Source: Taklimakanibacter lacteus
Lineage (GTDB): Bacteria; Pseudomonadota; Alphaproteobacteria; Rhizobiales; Aestuariivirgaceae
Length of the DNA stretch: 64,000 nucleotides
Assembly (NCBI GenBank): GCA_003576695.1
Contig: QOZQ01000003.1
Coordinates: 463,500-527,499 of the forward strand
Reading direction: 5' to 3'
A model generated the notes under the pieces. That model was given only the letters and a program-made list of their open reading frames with translations, did no database searches and had not been told where the DNA came from. The position numbers were made by a program, and so were the translations under genes. This document shows, in pieces, positions 17,259-25,092 of this stretch; within the stretch, counting starts at the first letter, position 1, and every line of letters starts with the position of its first letter.

Positions 17259-17780
17259 ATGACTGTGGATGAAAAAGTTCCCGGCGACGATGTGGACCGC
17301 TTTCGCCGGCAATGGGCGCGCGAGCTGCCGGATGTGGACACGTCGCCAATGTCGGTGTTCGGCCGGATAAACCGGCTGGCACAGCGTCTCCATCCCAAGA
17401 TCAGCGCCGTCTTTGCCGCGCACGGCATAGATCGCGGCGAGTTCGATGTTATCGGCACCTTGCGCCGGTCTGGCCCGCCCTATCGGCTGACGCCGACGGA
17501 ACTCTACACCTCCCTGATGCTCACCTCCGGAGGATTGACGAGCCGGCTCGTGAAGCTCGAGGAAGTTGGCCTGATCGTCCGCGAGCAATCGAGCGAGGAC
17601 CGGCGCAGCTTTTCCGCGCGCCTGACCCGGAAAGGCATACGCCTTGCCGAAGCGGCTTTCCGCGCCGACATGGCGAATGAGCTTGCCATGCTGGCGGCTC
17701 TCCCTGAGAGCGAGCGAGAAGCCCTGGCGGAGCTGTTGTGCAAACTCCTTGCCGCCCTGGAGCAGCGAAAGGCGGATTAA
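17259..17780 (+). CDS. MarR-family transcriptional regulator
   Basis: MarR-type winged-helix repressor (173 aa). The central wHTH is clear: FDVIGTLRRSGPPYRLTPTELYTSLMLTSGGLTSRLVKLEEVGLIVREQSSEDRRSFSARLTRKG, with the DRR wing motif. Flanking helices provide dimerisation. The ATG at 17259 follows GAGGTGGCC. It faces the DoxX-like gene across a spacer holding two identical palindromes, the expected autoregulated divergent arrangement; ligands of such pairs are often phenolics or oxidants (inference). Confidence 0.93.
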   Translation: MTVDEKVPGDDVDRFRRQWARELPDVDTSPMSVFGRINRLAQRLHPKISAVFAAHGIDRGEFDVIGTLRRSGPPYRLTPTELYTSLMLTSGGLTSRLVKLEEVGLIVREQSSEDRRSFSARLTRKGIRLAEAAFRADMANELAMLAALPESEREALAELLCKLLAALEQRKAD

Positions 17781-18055
17781 TCTCCCTTGGCGGCTGGATT
17801 GACGTCCACGATCTTGAAATAGCTCGAGTCTCCCACAAGCTCACCGGCGACGTCGTCGATGGAGTCGATCAATTCCTTGCATCTGTATTGCAGGGCCGAG
17901 TCACGATGTTCGCCCTGTCCACAAGTGATTGCCAGATTGCGGCAGACCGCAAGCGTCTGAATGAAATGCTGCCGGTCGGAAAAGCTCATTGGCCGCGTCA
18001 TGATAATTTCAACCGACGCAAAGTGTATCGCATGGAAGTCTGCCTTAGTTGACAA
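17777..18055 (-). CDS. Hypothetical protein, 92 aa
   Basis: Small protein of unknown function, convergent with marR (4-bp overlap at the stops). It starts at a TTG (18055) preceded by CGAGGCGAGCGGC; an ATG at 18001 would give 74 aa. Four cysteines are spread along the sequence (FIQTLAVCRNLAITCGQGEH, YRCKELIDSIDD). The SOS-type box at 18074-18088 lies between it and yedK, so it could be damage-inducible. Coding status is plausible rather than certain. Confidence 0.45.
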   Translation of the reverse strand: MSTKADFHAIHFASVEIIMTRPMSFSDRQHFIQTLAVCRNLAITCGQGEHRDSALQYRCKELIDSIDDVAGELVGDSSYFKIVDVNPAAKGD

Positions 18056-18073
18056 GCCGCTCGCCTCGAACTA

Positions 18074-18088
18074 GAACATATAAGGAAC
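18074..18088. promoter_or_regulatory. LexA (SOS) box GAAC-N7-GAAC
   Basis: GAAC ATATAAG GAAC exactly matches the alphaproteobacterial LexA direct-repeat box (GAAC-N7-GAAC). It lies 35 bp upstream of the yedK start and 19 bp upstream of the divergent small gene. An SOS box in front of a gene named for SOS association is strong mutual support. Confidence 0.8.
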
Positions 18089-18122
18089 AAAAAGTCATTA
18101 TGAGAAAGCAGGAACGCTCCAA

Positions 18123-18830
18123 TTGTGCGGCCGCGTCTTCGATCCTGAGGAAGTTTCCGAGATCAAATTGAACCCGCTGAAGAAAAGGCGTGGCGACCGC
18201 TGGCTGTGGACACTGCCGCGCCGATACAATGTGCCGCCGACAATGCCGCTACCGGTAATGACATCGACCGATGGAGTGCGCACGATCGAGCCGATGCGAT
18301 GGGGGCTCATTCCGCCTTGGGCGAAAGATCCGAAGAAGCTCGGCAACACGTTCAATGCGCGTGCCGACACGATCGACCAGAAGCCAGCCTTCAAAGGTGC
18401 ATGGAAGGCTCAACGCCGCTGCCTTGTGCTTGTCGGAGGCTTCTATGAATGGCGCCGTTCAGGTGTGGCCGACAAGCAGCCCTTCGCCTTCGCCATGGGA
18501 AACCATGATATCATGACCTTGGGTGGCCTGTGGGAACCGTGGAAGAATCCGGAAACCAGTGAATGGACAAGGTCATGCACAATCATCACAACCGAGGCCA
18601 ATGATCTGCTGGCACCGGTTCACGACCGCATGCCGGTCATCATCGGTTCTGAGAACTGGGACAAGTGGCTGGGTGAAGATGCCGTGAACGACAATGAACT
18701 CAAGGCCATGCTCGCCCCGTTTCCTGCCCCGAGGCTTGCGGCATGGCCGGTCGATCAGAGAGTCGGCAGTGTCAGGAACGACACGGCCGACTTGATCGAG
18801 CGAGCTGCCGTGCAAGCTGCGCTGCTTTAG
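18123..18830 (+). CDS. yedK: SOS response-associated peptidase YedK (SRAP/HMCES family)
   Basis: Enzyme that forms a stable thiazolidine DNA-protein crosslink with abasic sites in single-stranded DNA, using its N-terminal cysteine after Met removal. The start is a TTG at 18123, fixed by the required Met-Cys (MCGRV) and by AGGA nine bases upstream. Conserved residues are present: C2, N36 (RRYNVPPT), NARADT at 78-83, E109 in GFYEW, and H167 in PVHDRMPVII. Length 235 aa is typical. A LexA box lies just upstream. The stop overlaps the convergent agmatinase remnant. Confidence 0.95.
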   Translation: MCGRVFDPEEVSEIKLNPLKKRRGDRWLWTLPRRYNVPPTMPLPVMTSTDGVRTIEPMRWGLIPPWAKDPKKLGNTFNARADTIDQKPAFKGAWKAQRRCLVLVGGFYEWRRSGVADKQPFAFAMGNHDIMTLGGLWEPWKNPETSEWTRSCTIITTEANDLLAPVHDRMPVIIGSENWDKWLGEDAVNDNELKAMLAPFPAPRLAAWPVDQRVGSVRNDTADLIERAAVQAALL

Positions 18831-19260
18831 TCGGGCTGCTCCGTCTTCACCATCATCCCGGCGATCTCTTTCAGAAGCTTCGCCGCAACATTCTCCGTCA
18901 TGTTGGACATATCGCAGCGCGGATTGAATTCGACGATATCGGCGGCGACGATCGGCTGGCCGATTGCGTGGACCCAGTCGATCACCTGGCGGGTGGTGAG
19001 GCCGCCCGGTTCCCGGAAGGTGACGCCGGCGCATGGGCCGGATCGAGCGCATCGAGATCCATTGAAATATAGACCGGCGTCTCGAGATCGAGCTTCAGCG
19101 GTCCGTTGCAGCGATGCGCCTCGATGACCTCGACGCCGAAGCGTTCGAACTGCTGGCGATGATGGCCGTTGATAGTGCGCAGGCCGACCTGGATCAGGCG
19201 ATCGACCAGCTTTTCTTCCATGATCCGGGCGTGAGCCTTGCCGACCAGCCGTGACGAAGG
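18827..19260 (-). pseudogene. Agmatinase/arginase-family pseudogene (5'-truncated, frameshifted)
   Basis: Only the C-terminal part of a ureohydrolase remains. Homology starts at about ARIMEEKLVDRLIQVGLRT, runs through VYISMDLDALDPAHAP (the Asp-x-Asp manganese ligands), then loses one base (GCGCCGGCGTCACC where a further G is expected). It continues in the next frame as VTFREPGGLTTRQVIDWV, PIVAADIVEFNPRCD and a final stop at 18827. The N-terminal half with the other metal ligands is missing. The fragment abuts the ornithine cyclodeaminase stop in the same frame. Arginase/agmatinase plus Ocd is a known arginine-catabolic pairing, so this operon has apparently lost that step. Confidence 0.85.
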
Positions 19261-20214
19261 CTATGACACGGCGTCCATCCTTGCGAGGAGATGGCGCGCG
19301 GTGAAGAGATCGAGATGCCCGCCGCCGACATTCTTGTACATGGTGATCTCGTCTTGCGATGCCCGCCCCGAATGCCGGCCGGTGCTGAGATCGAAGAGAT
19401 CGGCGATGATGTTTTCCTGCGTGATGAGGCCGCGGGCAAGCGGTGTGGCGATCTCGCCTGAGCCTTCACAGCCGGCTCGGGTATCGACGAAGATATGGCC
19501 GGCACGCCGGACGACATCATCATCAGCCTCGCGCATCTCGGGCAGATAGGCGCCGATCAGGTCGACATGCGCGCCAGGCTTGAGCAGCCGCCCCAGGACG
19601 AGGGGCTCCGTCGCCATGGTGACGCAGGAGACGATGTCGGCTTCGGGCAATGTGGCGCCGAGATCCGTGGCCGGCGCGATCGAAACCGGCAGATGCCGGA
19701 GCCTGTCGGCCAATGAAGCGGCCCTCTCCGCCGTGCGGTTCCAGATGAGGACGCGCGCCAGCGAGGGCCTGACCGCCAGATGCGCCGCGATGACATGCGG
19801 CGCCAGCCCGCCGGCGCCGATGACGAGCAAGGTTCGCGCATCAGGGCGTGCCAGGTAGTCGGCGCCGAGCGCCGAGTCGGCTGCGGTCTTGCGGAAGGTG
19901 AGCGCCGCGCCGTCGGCGGTGACGAGCGGCGCGCCCGTCACACCGCTCATCAGGGCGACAAGGCCCTGCACCGAGGGCTGCGGCGGTTGAAGTGCGGTAT
20001 TGCCCGGAAACACTCCGACGAGCTTGACCGCAATAAGATCGCCGCTGGCCCAGGCGATGAGCGAAACGAACTTGTTGGCATCATCGCCTTGATCGCTCAT
20101 CACATCGACGCGCCGCTGCGGCATCCGATCGGCGCGATGAGCAGCGCGCAAAGCTTCGATCAGGCCCGGATAGTCGAGCAGGCTTTCGACGGTTTCGGCA
20201 TCGGCATGTCGCAT
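19261..20214 (-). CDS. Ornithine cyclodeaminase / mu-crystallin family protein
   Basis: NAD(P)-dependent enzyme of the Ocd/mu-crystallin family (317 aa): ornithine cyclodeaminases make proline from ornithine, while relatives reduce cyclic or linear ketimines. Features are the active-site Lys segment DLIAVKLVGVFPGN (about 59-72), LMSGVTGAPLVTADGAALTFRKTAADSALGA and the Rossmann motif LLVIGAGGLAPHVIAAH (about 128-144). The C-terminus is FDLSTGRHSGRASQDEITMYKNVGGGHLDL. It is the fourth gene of the ABC-transporter operon (15 bp after the ATPase gene), implying action on the amino acid released from the imported compound. Exact substrate uncertain. Confidence 0.85.
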   Translation of the reverse strand: MRHADAETVESLLDYPGLIEALRAAHRADRMPQRRVDVMSDQGDDANKFVSLIAWASGDLIAVKLVGVFPGNTALQPPQPSVQGLVALMSGVTGAPLVTADGAALTFRKTAADSALGADYLARPDARTLLVIGAGGLAPHVIAAHLAVRPSLARVLIWNRTAERAASLADRLRHLPVSIAPATDLGATLPEADIVSCVTMATEPLVLGRLLKPGAHVDLIGAYLPEMREADDDVVRRAGHIFVDTRAGCEGSGEIATPLARGLITQENIIADLFDLSTGRHSGRASQDEITMYKNVGGGHLDLFTARHLLARMDAVS

Positions 20215-20229
20215 CGCTACAAGTCCGGT

Positions 20230-21000
20230 TCAGATGACACGGGCGAGGAAGGCCTTGGTGCGGGCGTGCCGTGGATGGCTGAGCACGTCCTTCGGTTTTC
20301 CTGCTTCGACGATGACTCCCTCATCCATGAATACCAGGTGATCGGCGACATCGCGGGCAAAGCTCATCTCATGGGTGACCACCACCATGGTCATGCCGTC
20401 CTCGGCGAGCTGGCGCATCACCGCCAGAACCTCGCCGACGAGCTCGGGATCGAGCGCCGAGGTCGGCTCATCGAAGAGCATGAGCGCCGGCTGCATGGCG
20501 AGTGAGCGTGCAATGGCGACGCGCTGTTGCTGGCCGCCCGAGAGCTGTTTGGGATAATAATGCGCGCGCTCCGCCAGCCCCACCTTCTTGAGGAGAGCTG
20601 TAGCCTCGGCGATCGCGTCGGGTTTCTTCTTGCGCTTCACGACGATCGGCGCTTCGATGACGTTCTCGAGTGCGGTCTTGTGCGGGAACAGGTTGAAGCT
20701 CTGGAAAACCATGCCCATGCGCTGGCGCTGCACCGCAAGCTCGTTGAAGGACATCTCATAGAGCGTATTGCCGCGCCATTTGACGCCGATCGGCTCCCCG
20801 CTGAGAAAGACGGCGCCCGCATCGGGCGTCTCGAGATAGTTGAGGCAGCGCAGCAGGGTGCTTTTGCCCGAGCCCGACGGGCCGACGATGCACATAACAT
20901 CGCCGGCCTCGACGGCAAGATCGATATTGCGCAGCACCTGGTGTGTGCCGAAGCTCTTCGACAGCCGCTCGACCTTGAGCAGGGGCTGAGCCTCGGTCAT
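20230..21000 (-). CDS. Amino-acid ABC transporter ATP-binding protein
   Basis: Polar amino-acid uptake ATPase (GlnQ/HisP type, 256 aa). Walker [10 protein letters not shown] is at 40-48, the Q-loop at [17 protein letters not shown], signature [15 protein letters not shown], Walker [15 protein letters not shown] and the switch histidine in [10 protein letters not shown]. The start overlaps the permease stop by 4 bp (ATGA), so translation is coupled. It drives import of the sugar-amine ligand inferred for this locus. Confidence 0.93.
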   Translation of the reverse strand: MTEAQPLLKVERLSKSFGTHQVLRNIDLAVEAGDVMCIVGPSGSGKSTLLRCLNYLETPDAGAVFLSGEPIGVKWRGNTLYEMSFNELAVQRQRMGMVFQSFNLFPHKTALENVIEAPIVVKRKKKPDAIAEATALLKKVGLAERAHYYPKQLSGGQQQRVAIARSLAMQPALMLFDEPTSALDPELVGEVLAVMRQLAEDGMTMVVVTHEMSFARDVADHLVFMDEGVIVEAGKPKDVLSHPRHARTKAFLARVI

Positions 21001-21926
21001 GAGCGGGCCTCCTGGCGCCTGAGCGACCAGAACCTGCTCTTGAAGAGCGAGTTGAACACGGCGCCCAGCGCCAGGGGCCGGCCATTGAGGCGATGCTCGA
21101 TATAGTGCTCGGCGAAAGTCAAAACCGTCGAAAGGATGAGATACCAGATGGTGGCAACGATAAGCAGTGGGATCGTCTGATAGGTGCGCGAATAGATCAT
21201 CTGCGCCGAATAGAGGAGATCGGGCAACGCCAGCACGCTGACGAGCGAGGTGAATTTCAGCATCGAGATCGTATCATTGCCGATTGGGGGAATGAGGATC
21301 CGGAGCGCCTGCGGCAGGATGATGCGCCTGAGGATCTGGGCCCGTGTCATCCCGAGCGTCGCCGCGGCTTCCGTCTGGCCGATATTGATCGCCTGGATGC
21401 CGGCCCGGATCATCTCCGCCGCATAGGCGCTTTCAGTGAGGGAGAGGCCGAGGATCGCGGCGGTGAAGGGCGTGATCAGGAGATTGGTGCTGCCTTCCCA
21501 TAGTTGCGGGCCGAAGGGGATGCCGATGGAAACGTTCGGTATGAGCAAAGCGAGATTGTACCAGAAGACGAGTTGTACGAGGGGCGGCACGCCACGGAAG
21601 AACCAGATCCACAACCAGCTCGCCGCCTGGAAGACAGGGTTGCTCGACAGCCGCATGATCGCCAGCACGATGCCGATGGCGAGGCCGAAGATCATGGCGA
21701 GGAAGGTGAGCAGCAAGGTGCGCCCCAGTCCTTTGAGGATCTCGGGGCTCAGCATGTAATGCGCCACCACCGGCCATTGCAGGTTCTCGTTGGTGACGAG
21801 CAGGCGGATGAAGAAGAAGACGAAGAGAAAGAGGGCCGCCCCGCCGATCCAGCGCGCCGGATGCCGGACCGGAACCGGCTTGGTGGCGTGGATATCGGGA
21901 CGGGACGGCGTTGGCGATTGGCCCAT
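20997..21926 (-). CDS. Amino-acid ABC transporter permease
   Basis: HisM/GlnP-type inner-membrane permease (309 aa). After a 35-residue cytoplasmic N-tail there are about six helices, with the GlnP-type segment [25 protein letters not shown] and the EAA loop near [39 protein letters not shown]. As only one permease gene is present, a homodimer is expected. It lies between the binding protein (37 bp upstream) and the ATPase (overlapping). Confidence 0.92.
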   Translation of the reverse strand: MGQSPTPSRPDIHATKPVPVRHPARWIGGAALFLFVFFFIRLLVTNENLQWPVVAHYMLSPEILKGLGRTLLLTFLAMIFGLAIGIVLAIMRLSSNPVFQAASWLWIWFFRGVPPLVQLVFWYNLALLIPNVSIGIPFGPQLWEGSTNLLITPFTAAILGLSLTESAYAAEMIRAGIQAINIGQTEAAATLGMTRAQILRRIILPQALRILIPPIGNDTISMLKFTSLVSVLALPDLLYSAQMIYSRTYQTIPLLIVATIWYLILSTVLTFAEHYIEHRLNGRPLALGAVFNSLFKSRFWSLRRQEARS

Positions 21927-21963
21927 GCGGCACTCCGGGCTGGATGGGCCTTCGGTAATGGCG

Positions 21964-22842
21964 TTACTTCGGATCGGGATGGGCCTGGTCGACCAGGACC
22001 GCCTTGTCCAGCATCCCGCTGCCGTCGACGCCCCACTTGGCCATCAGCTGCTTGTAGCTTCCGTCATCGATCATAGACTGAAGCGCGTCCCGCAGAACAG
22101 GCCCGAGCGCATCGCCGCGGCGGATGCCGATGCCGTTATAGACGGCATTGCTGACGAAGGTGGAGACCTCGAAGGTCCCGGTCTGCTTGGCCATATATTG
22201 CAGTTTGGCGGAGCCCGCCGCGACCAGCTCGACGCGGCCGGACGACACGGCGAGCTCGGCCGCGTTCTGGGTGGTGAATTGCTGCAGGTCGATCGGCTTC
22301 ACGCCCTGGCAGGTTTCGGCGCTCACTTTGGTCAGATACTGGAAGTCCCAGGCACCGGTGAGGACGGCGACGCTGTGGCCACACAGGTCTTTTTCGCTCT
22401 GGATGTTGAAATTCTTGCCCTTGAGCGAGGCATAGGCGGTGCCTTCGCGGCGCTGCGGCACAAAATCGAGCGCCTGCAGGCGTTCCTCCGTGACACCGAA
22501 GGAAGAGAAGCCGGCATCGAAGCGCTTGCTGACGAGGCCTGGAATGATGACCTCGAAGCTGGTCGCCTCGAATTTGAACTCGACGCCGAGCTTCTCCGAC
22601 ATCGCCTTGGCCATGTCGACGCTCCAGCCTTTCAGCTCGCTGTTCTCGACGAATTCATCCGGCGGCCAGTCATTGAACACCGCGACATTGACGCCATTGG
22701 TCTTGTACTGGTCGGGCAGGGCGTCGTGCAGTTTCTGGTCGATGCCGCCGGCCACCGCCTGGACGGTCGCGAAGGTGAGAAGGGCGGCGGCGGTGAGCAA
22801 GGCGCCGCCGCAGTTCCGTAAAGTCTGCATGCCATAGGTCAT
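21964..22842 (-). CDS. Family-3 amino-acid ABC transporter substrate-binding protein
   Basis: Periplasmic solute-binding protein family 3 (292 aa). Signal peptide about 1-31 (LLTAAALLTFATVQAVAGG). Ligand-binding landmarks include VNVAVFNDWPPDEFVENSELKGWSVDMAKAMSEKLG, FDAGFSSFGVTEERLQALDFV, DLCGHSVAVLTGAWDF and NGIGIRRGDALGPVLRDAL. First gene of the ABC-Ocd operon and transcribed away from the LacI gene, with a LacI-type palindrome 81 bp upstream. Together with the deglycase and kinase it is inferred to bind a fructosyl-amine (Amadori compound) or related sugar-amino acid. Confidence 0.9.
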   Translation of the reverse strand: MTYGMQTLRNCGGALLTAAALLTFATVQAVAGGIDQKLHDALPDQYKTNGVNVAVFNDWPPDEFVENSELKGWSVDMAKAMSEKLGVEFKFEATSFEVIIPGLVSKRFDAGFSSFGVTEERLQALDFVPQRREGTAYASLKGKNFNIQSEKDLCGHSVAVLTGAWDFQYLTKVSAETCQGVKPIDLQQFTTQNAAELAVSSGRVELVAAGSAKLQYMAKQTGTFEVSTFVSNAVYNGIGIRRGDALGPVLRDALQSMIDDGSYKQLMAKWGVDGSGMLDKAVLVDQAHPDPK

Positions 22843-22920
22843 GACGTTTTCCCTGTGCTTTGTGCCTGTTCTTGCGCTCCGGATAACGTGCCCGAACGCG
22901 ATGGTTGATCACGGCCGCAT

Positions 22921-22942
22921 ATTGTGCGAACGTTCTCACAAT
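22921..22942. promoter_or_regulatory. LacI-family operator A
   Basis: Palindrome ATTGTGCGAACGTTCTCACAAT (central CG, symmetric at all but one arm position pair) in the spacer between the binding-protein and lacI genes. Its core, TGTGCGAACGTTCTCACA (22923-22940), is the exact reverse complement of operator C at 25045-25062. Confidence 0.85.
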
Positions 22943-22977
22943 ACAAACATGAGGTCTGCTGGGTCGTCAAGCATGAA

Positions 22978-22995
22978 ATGGAGAATGTTCTCACA
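22978..22995. promoter_or_regulatory. LacI-family operator B (weaker)
   Basis: GGAGAATGTTCTCACA (within 22978-22995) keeps the GAGAA..TTCTC core and the right-hand CACA half of operators A and C but has a poor left flank. It is 55 bp (centre to centre) from operator A, on the lacI side, and may allow looping or autoregulation. Confidence 0.65.
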
Positions 22996-23084
22996 CCTCT
23001 GGACAGGCTGCTTCCGGCAGTTTGCAGCCGCCTCCGGGCACGCTAGAGGGAAAGGCTTGGTGATTCCGAAGATGCACTTGAGTC

Positions 23085-24185
23085 ATGGCTGAGAAACGCA
23101 TCGACAAAGCGACCATCACTGAGGTTGCCCGGCTTGCGGGCGTCTCGACGGCGACGGCCGGGCGGGTGCTGGGCGGATACGGCTATGCGAGCGATGAGAT
23201 CAAGAAGAAGGTCAAGGCATCGGCCGAGCGACTCGGCTATCGCCCCAATCTCCTGGCGCGCGGCCTCATCACCGGCAAGACCAAGACCATCGGCGTCGTC
23301 GCTGGCGACATCCAGAGCCCATTTTATTCGAGCATCCTGCGCGGCGTCGCGGATGTGGCGCGCGCCGAAGGCTTTGGCGTGCTCATCACCAACAGCGACG
23401 AGCTTCTGGCGCGCGAGCTGGAAGCCGTGCAGCTGCTGCTCGAGAAGCAGGTCGATGGCCTGATCGTGGCGCCCTGCGATACGGAGCGTTCCGATCATCT
23501 GAGGAAAGCGCTGAAGGAGGGCTGCCCGATCGTGCAGTTCGACCGCATGGTCAATGGGCTCCGTGCCGATGCGGTCACCGTCGACAACCGCAGGGCCTCG
23601 CGCGAGGCGATAGCAAGCCTGATCGAGGCCGGTCATCGGCGCATCGCCATTCTGGCGGAGCTCGAGCGCTGGGATTCGGGTGACATTGCCTCCTTCGTTG
23701 CGCGGGTGACCTCGCGCAGCATCGAGCCCGCCAATCTTTTTCCGAGCTGGCAGCGTCTCTTCGGCTATGTCGAGGCGCATCTCGCCGCCGGAATAGAGAT
23801 CGACCGGGCGCTCATTGGCCGCGTCGGCGCTTACTCGCTGGAGGCGGCGCGGCTGCAGGCCTTGCAGCTGCTGCGCCTGCCGGGCCGGCCGACGGCGCTC
23901 TTCACCGCTGACGGTCTGATGACGGCGGGGGCCATCGACGCCATCACTTCGTTGGGCCTCGCAATCCCGGACGAGCTTTCACTGATTGGCTTCGATGATC
24001 TCGACTGGATGAGTTTTCTCAAGCCTGCCATCACGGCGGTGGTGCAGCCTTTGACCGCGATGGGCGAGACGGCGGCGCGCTTGATGCTCGATCGCCTGTC
24101 GGGCAGCGAGAGTCCGCCCCGCCACGTAACTCTCGAATTGTCGCTCACCCGGCGCGGCTCGGTGGCGCGCGCCCGGCTCTCATGA
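23085..24185 (+). CDS. LacI-family transcriptional repressor of the sugar-amine locus
   Basis: LacI/GalR regulator (366 aa). N-terminal HTH: TITEVARLAGVSTATAGRVLGGYGYASDEIKKKV, then the hinge helix NLLARGLITGKTKTIGVV. The periplasmic-binding-like sensor domain (about 60-345) has the usual DIQSPFYSSILRGVADVARAEGFGVLI, QVDGLIVAPC and GFDDLDWMSFLKPAITAVVQP stretches. It sits between the ABC-Ocd operon and the kinase/deglycase pair. A near-identical palindrome flanks it on both sides, so it probably represses both units and responds to a sugar(-phosphate) intermediate. Confidence 0.93.
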   Translation: MAEKRIDKATITEVARLAGVSTATAGRVLGGYGYASDEIKKKVKASAERLGYRPNLLARGLITGKTKTIGVVAGDIQSPFYSSILRGVADVARAEGFGVLITNSDELLARELEAVQLLLEKQVDGLIVAPCDTERSDHLRKALKEGCPIVQFDRMVNGLRADAVTVDNRRASREAIASLIEAGHRRIAILAELERWDSGDIASFVARVTSRSIEPANLFPSWQRLFGYVEAHLAAGIEIDRALIGRVGAYSLEAARLQALQLLRLPGRPTALFTADGLMTAGAIDAITSLGLAIPDELSLIGFDDLDWMSFLKPAITAVVQPLTAMGETAARLMLDRLSGSESPPRHVTLELSLTRRGSVARARLS

Positions 24186-25022
24186 AGTCTTGAGCTTCAG
24201 GGCATCGACATCGGCGGCGATGGCGATCGGCGCGCCATGCCCGACCGCACCGAAATAGCGACAGGTATCGGCGGCTGCCAGGGCAGCGGCGGAGAGGATC
24301 TGATCGGGTTTTTCTTCGGCAAGAAGACCATAGAGCGTGCGCGCGATGAAAGTGTCGCCCGCCCCCAGCGTATCGACGGCCTCGACCGGATGTGCAGCGA
24401 CCGACCAGCGCGCGTCTCCATGGGCCAGCACCGCGCCCTGCTTGCCGCGTGTCACCAGTACCCATTTGGCTCCACAAGAGAGGAGTTCACCGCTGACCGC
24501 CGCAACCTCCTCCTCTGAGAGATCGCCGCCCGACAGCGCGGCCAGGAAGCAGAGCGGGGCGATGGTGCGGCGATGCCTAGGCTCGCGCCGCGTGGAGAAA
24601 TCATAGGAAAGGGGAGCGCGCTTCGCGATTGCCGCGACATGCGCATCGAGTCCGCTTGATTGCCCGACATGTACCGCCGAAAAAGACTCGAGGAACGCCA
24701 GATCATCCGCGTCGGGCGTGAATATCGACACGCCGAGATCGAAGCTCAGGAACAGGCGCTCGGCATTGCGATGGCCGATAATGCAGTAAGCGGTAGGCCC
24801 GGCGAGCCGGTGCAAATGGCTGACATCGACGCCTTCGGCCTTGAGCGCGGCATGAATGACATCGCCGGCCTCGTCGCGCCCGATGGCGCCGACATAGGCC
24901 GAGCGCGCGCCGAAGCGGCGGGTGAACACCGAGACATTGAGGCAATTGCCACCGGGGAACATCTCGTTCCGCGACAGGTAGCAGTCGACGACATTGTCGC
25001 CTATCGCGGCGATACTGACCAT
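24180..25022 (-). CDS. PfkB-family sugar kinase (fructoselysine 6-kinase-like)
   Basis: Ribokinase/PfkB-family kinase (280 aa). Sugar-binding motif PGGNCLNV at 23-30 and the anion-hole/catalytic motif DTLGAGDTF with D223. In fructoselysine and fructosyl-asparagine pathways such a kinase phosphorylates the C6 hydroxyl of the Amadori sugar before deglycase cleavage, and GNCLNVSVFTRRFGARSAYVG resembles FrlD. The ATG at 25022 is chosen because an upstream TTG start would run through operator C. It is divergent from the deglycase gene, sharing a 70-bp promoter spacer, and its 3' end overlaps lacI by 6 bp (convergent). Confidence 0.85.
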   Translation of the reverse strand: MVSIAAIGDNVVDCYLSRNEMFPGGNCLNVSVFTRRFGARSAYVGAIGRDEAGDVIHAALKAEGVDVSHLHRLAGPTAYCIIGHRNAERLFLSFDLGVSIFTPDADDLAFLESFSAVHVGQSSGLDAHVAAIAKRAPLSYDFSTRREPRHRRTIAPLCFLAALSGGDLSEEEVAAVSGELLSCGAKWVLVTRGKQGAVLAHGDARWSVAAHPVEAVDTLGAGDTFIARTLYGLLAEEKPDQILSAAALAAADTCRYFGAVGHGAPIAIAADVDALKLKTS

Positions 25023-25044
25023 GTTGGCTTTTTCATTGACAATA

Positions 25045-25062
25045 TGTGAGAACGTTCGCACA
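25045..25062. promoter_or_regulatory. LacI-family operator C
   Basis: TGTGAGAACGTTCGCACA, exact reverse complement of the 18-bp core of operator A. It lies 22 bp upstream of the kinase start and 30 bp upstream of the deglycase start, overlapping a TTGACA hexamer at 25036-25041. Binding would block both divergent promoters. Confidence 0.85.
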
Positions 25063-25092
25063 TTGATTTCAGCCTGTCAATCGAGAGAGAAG

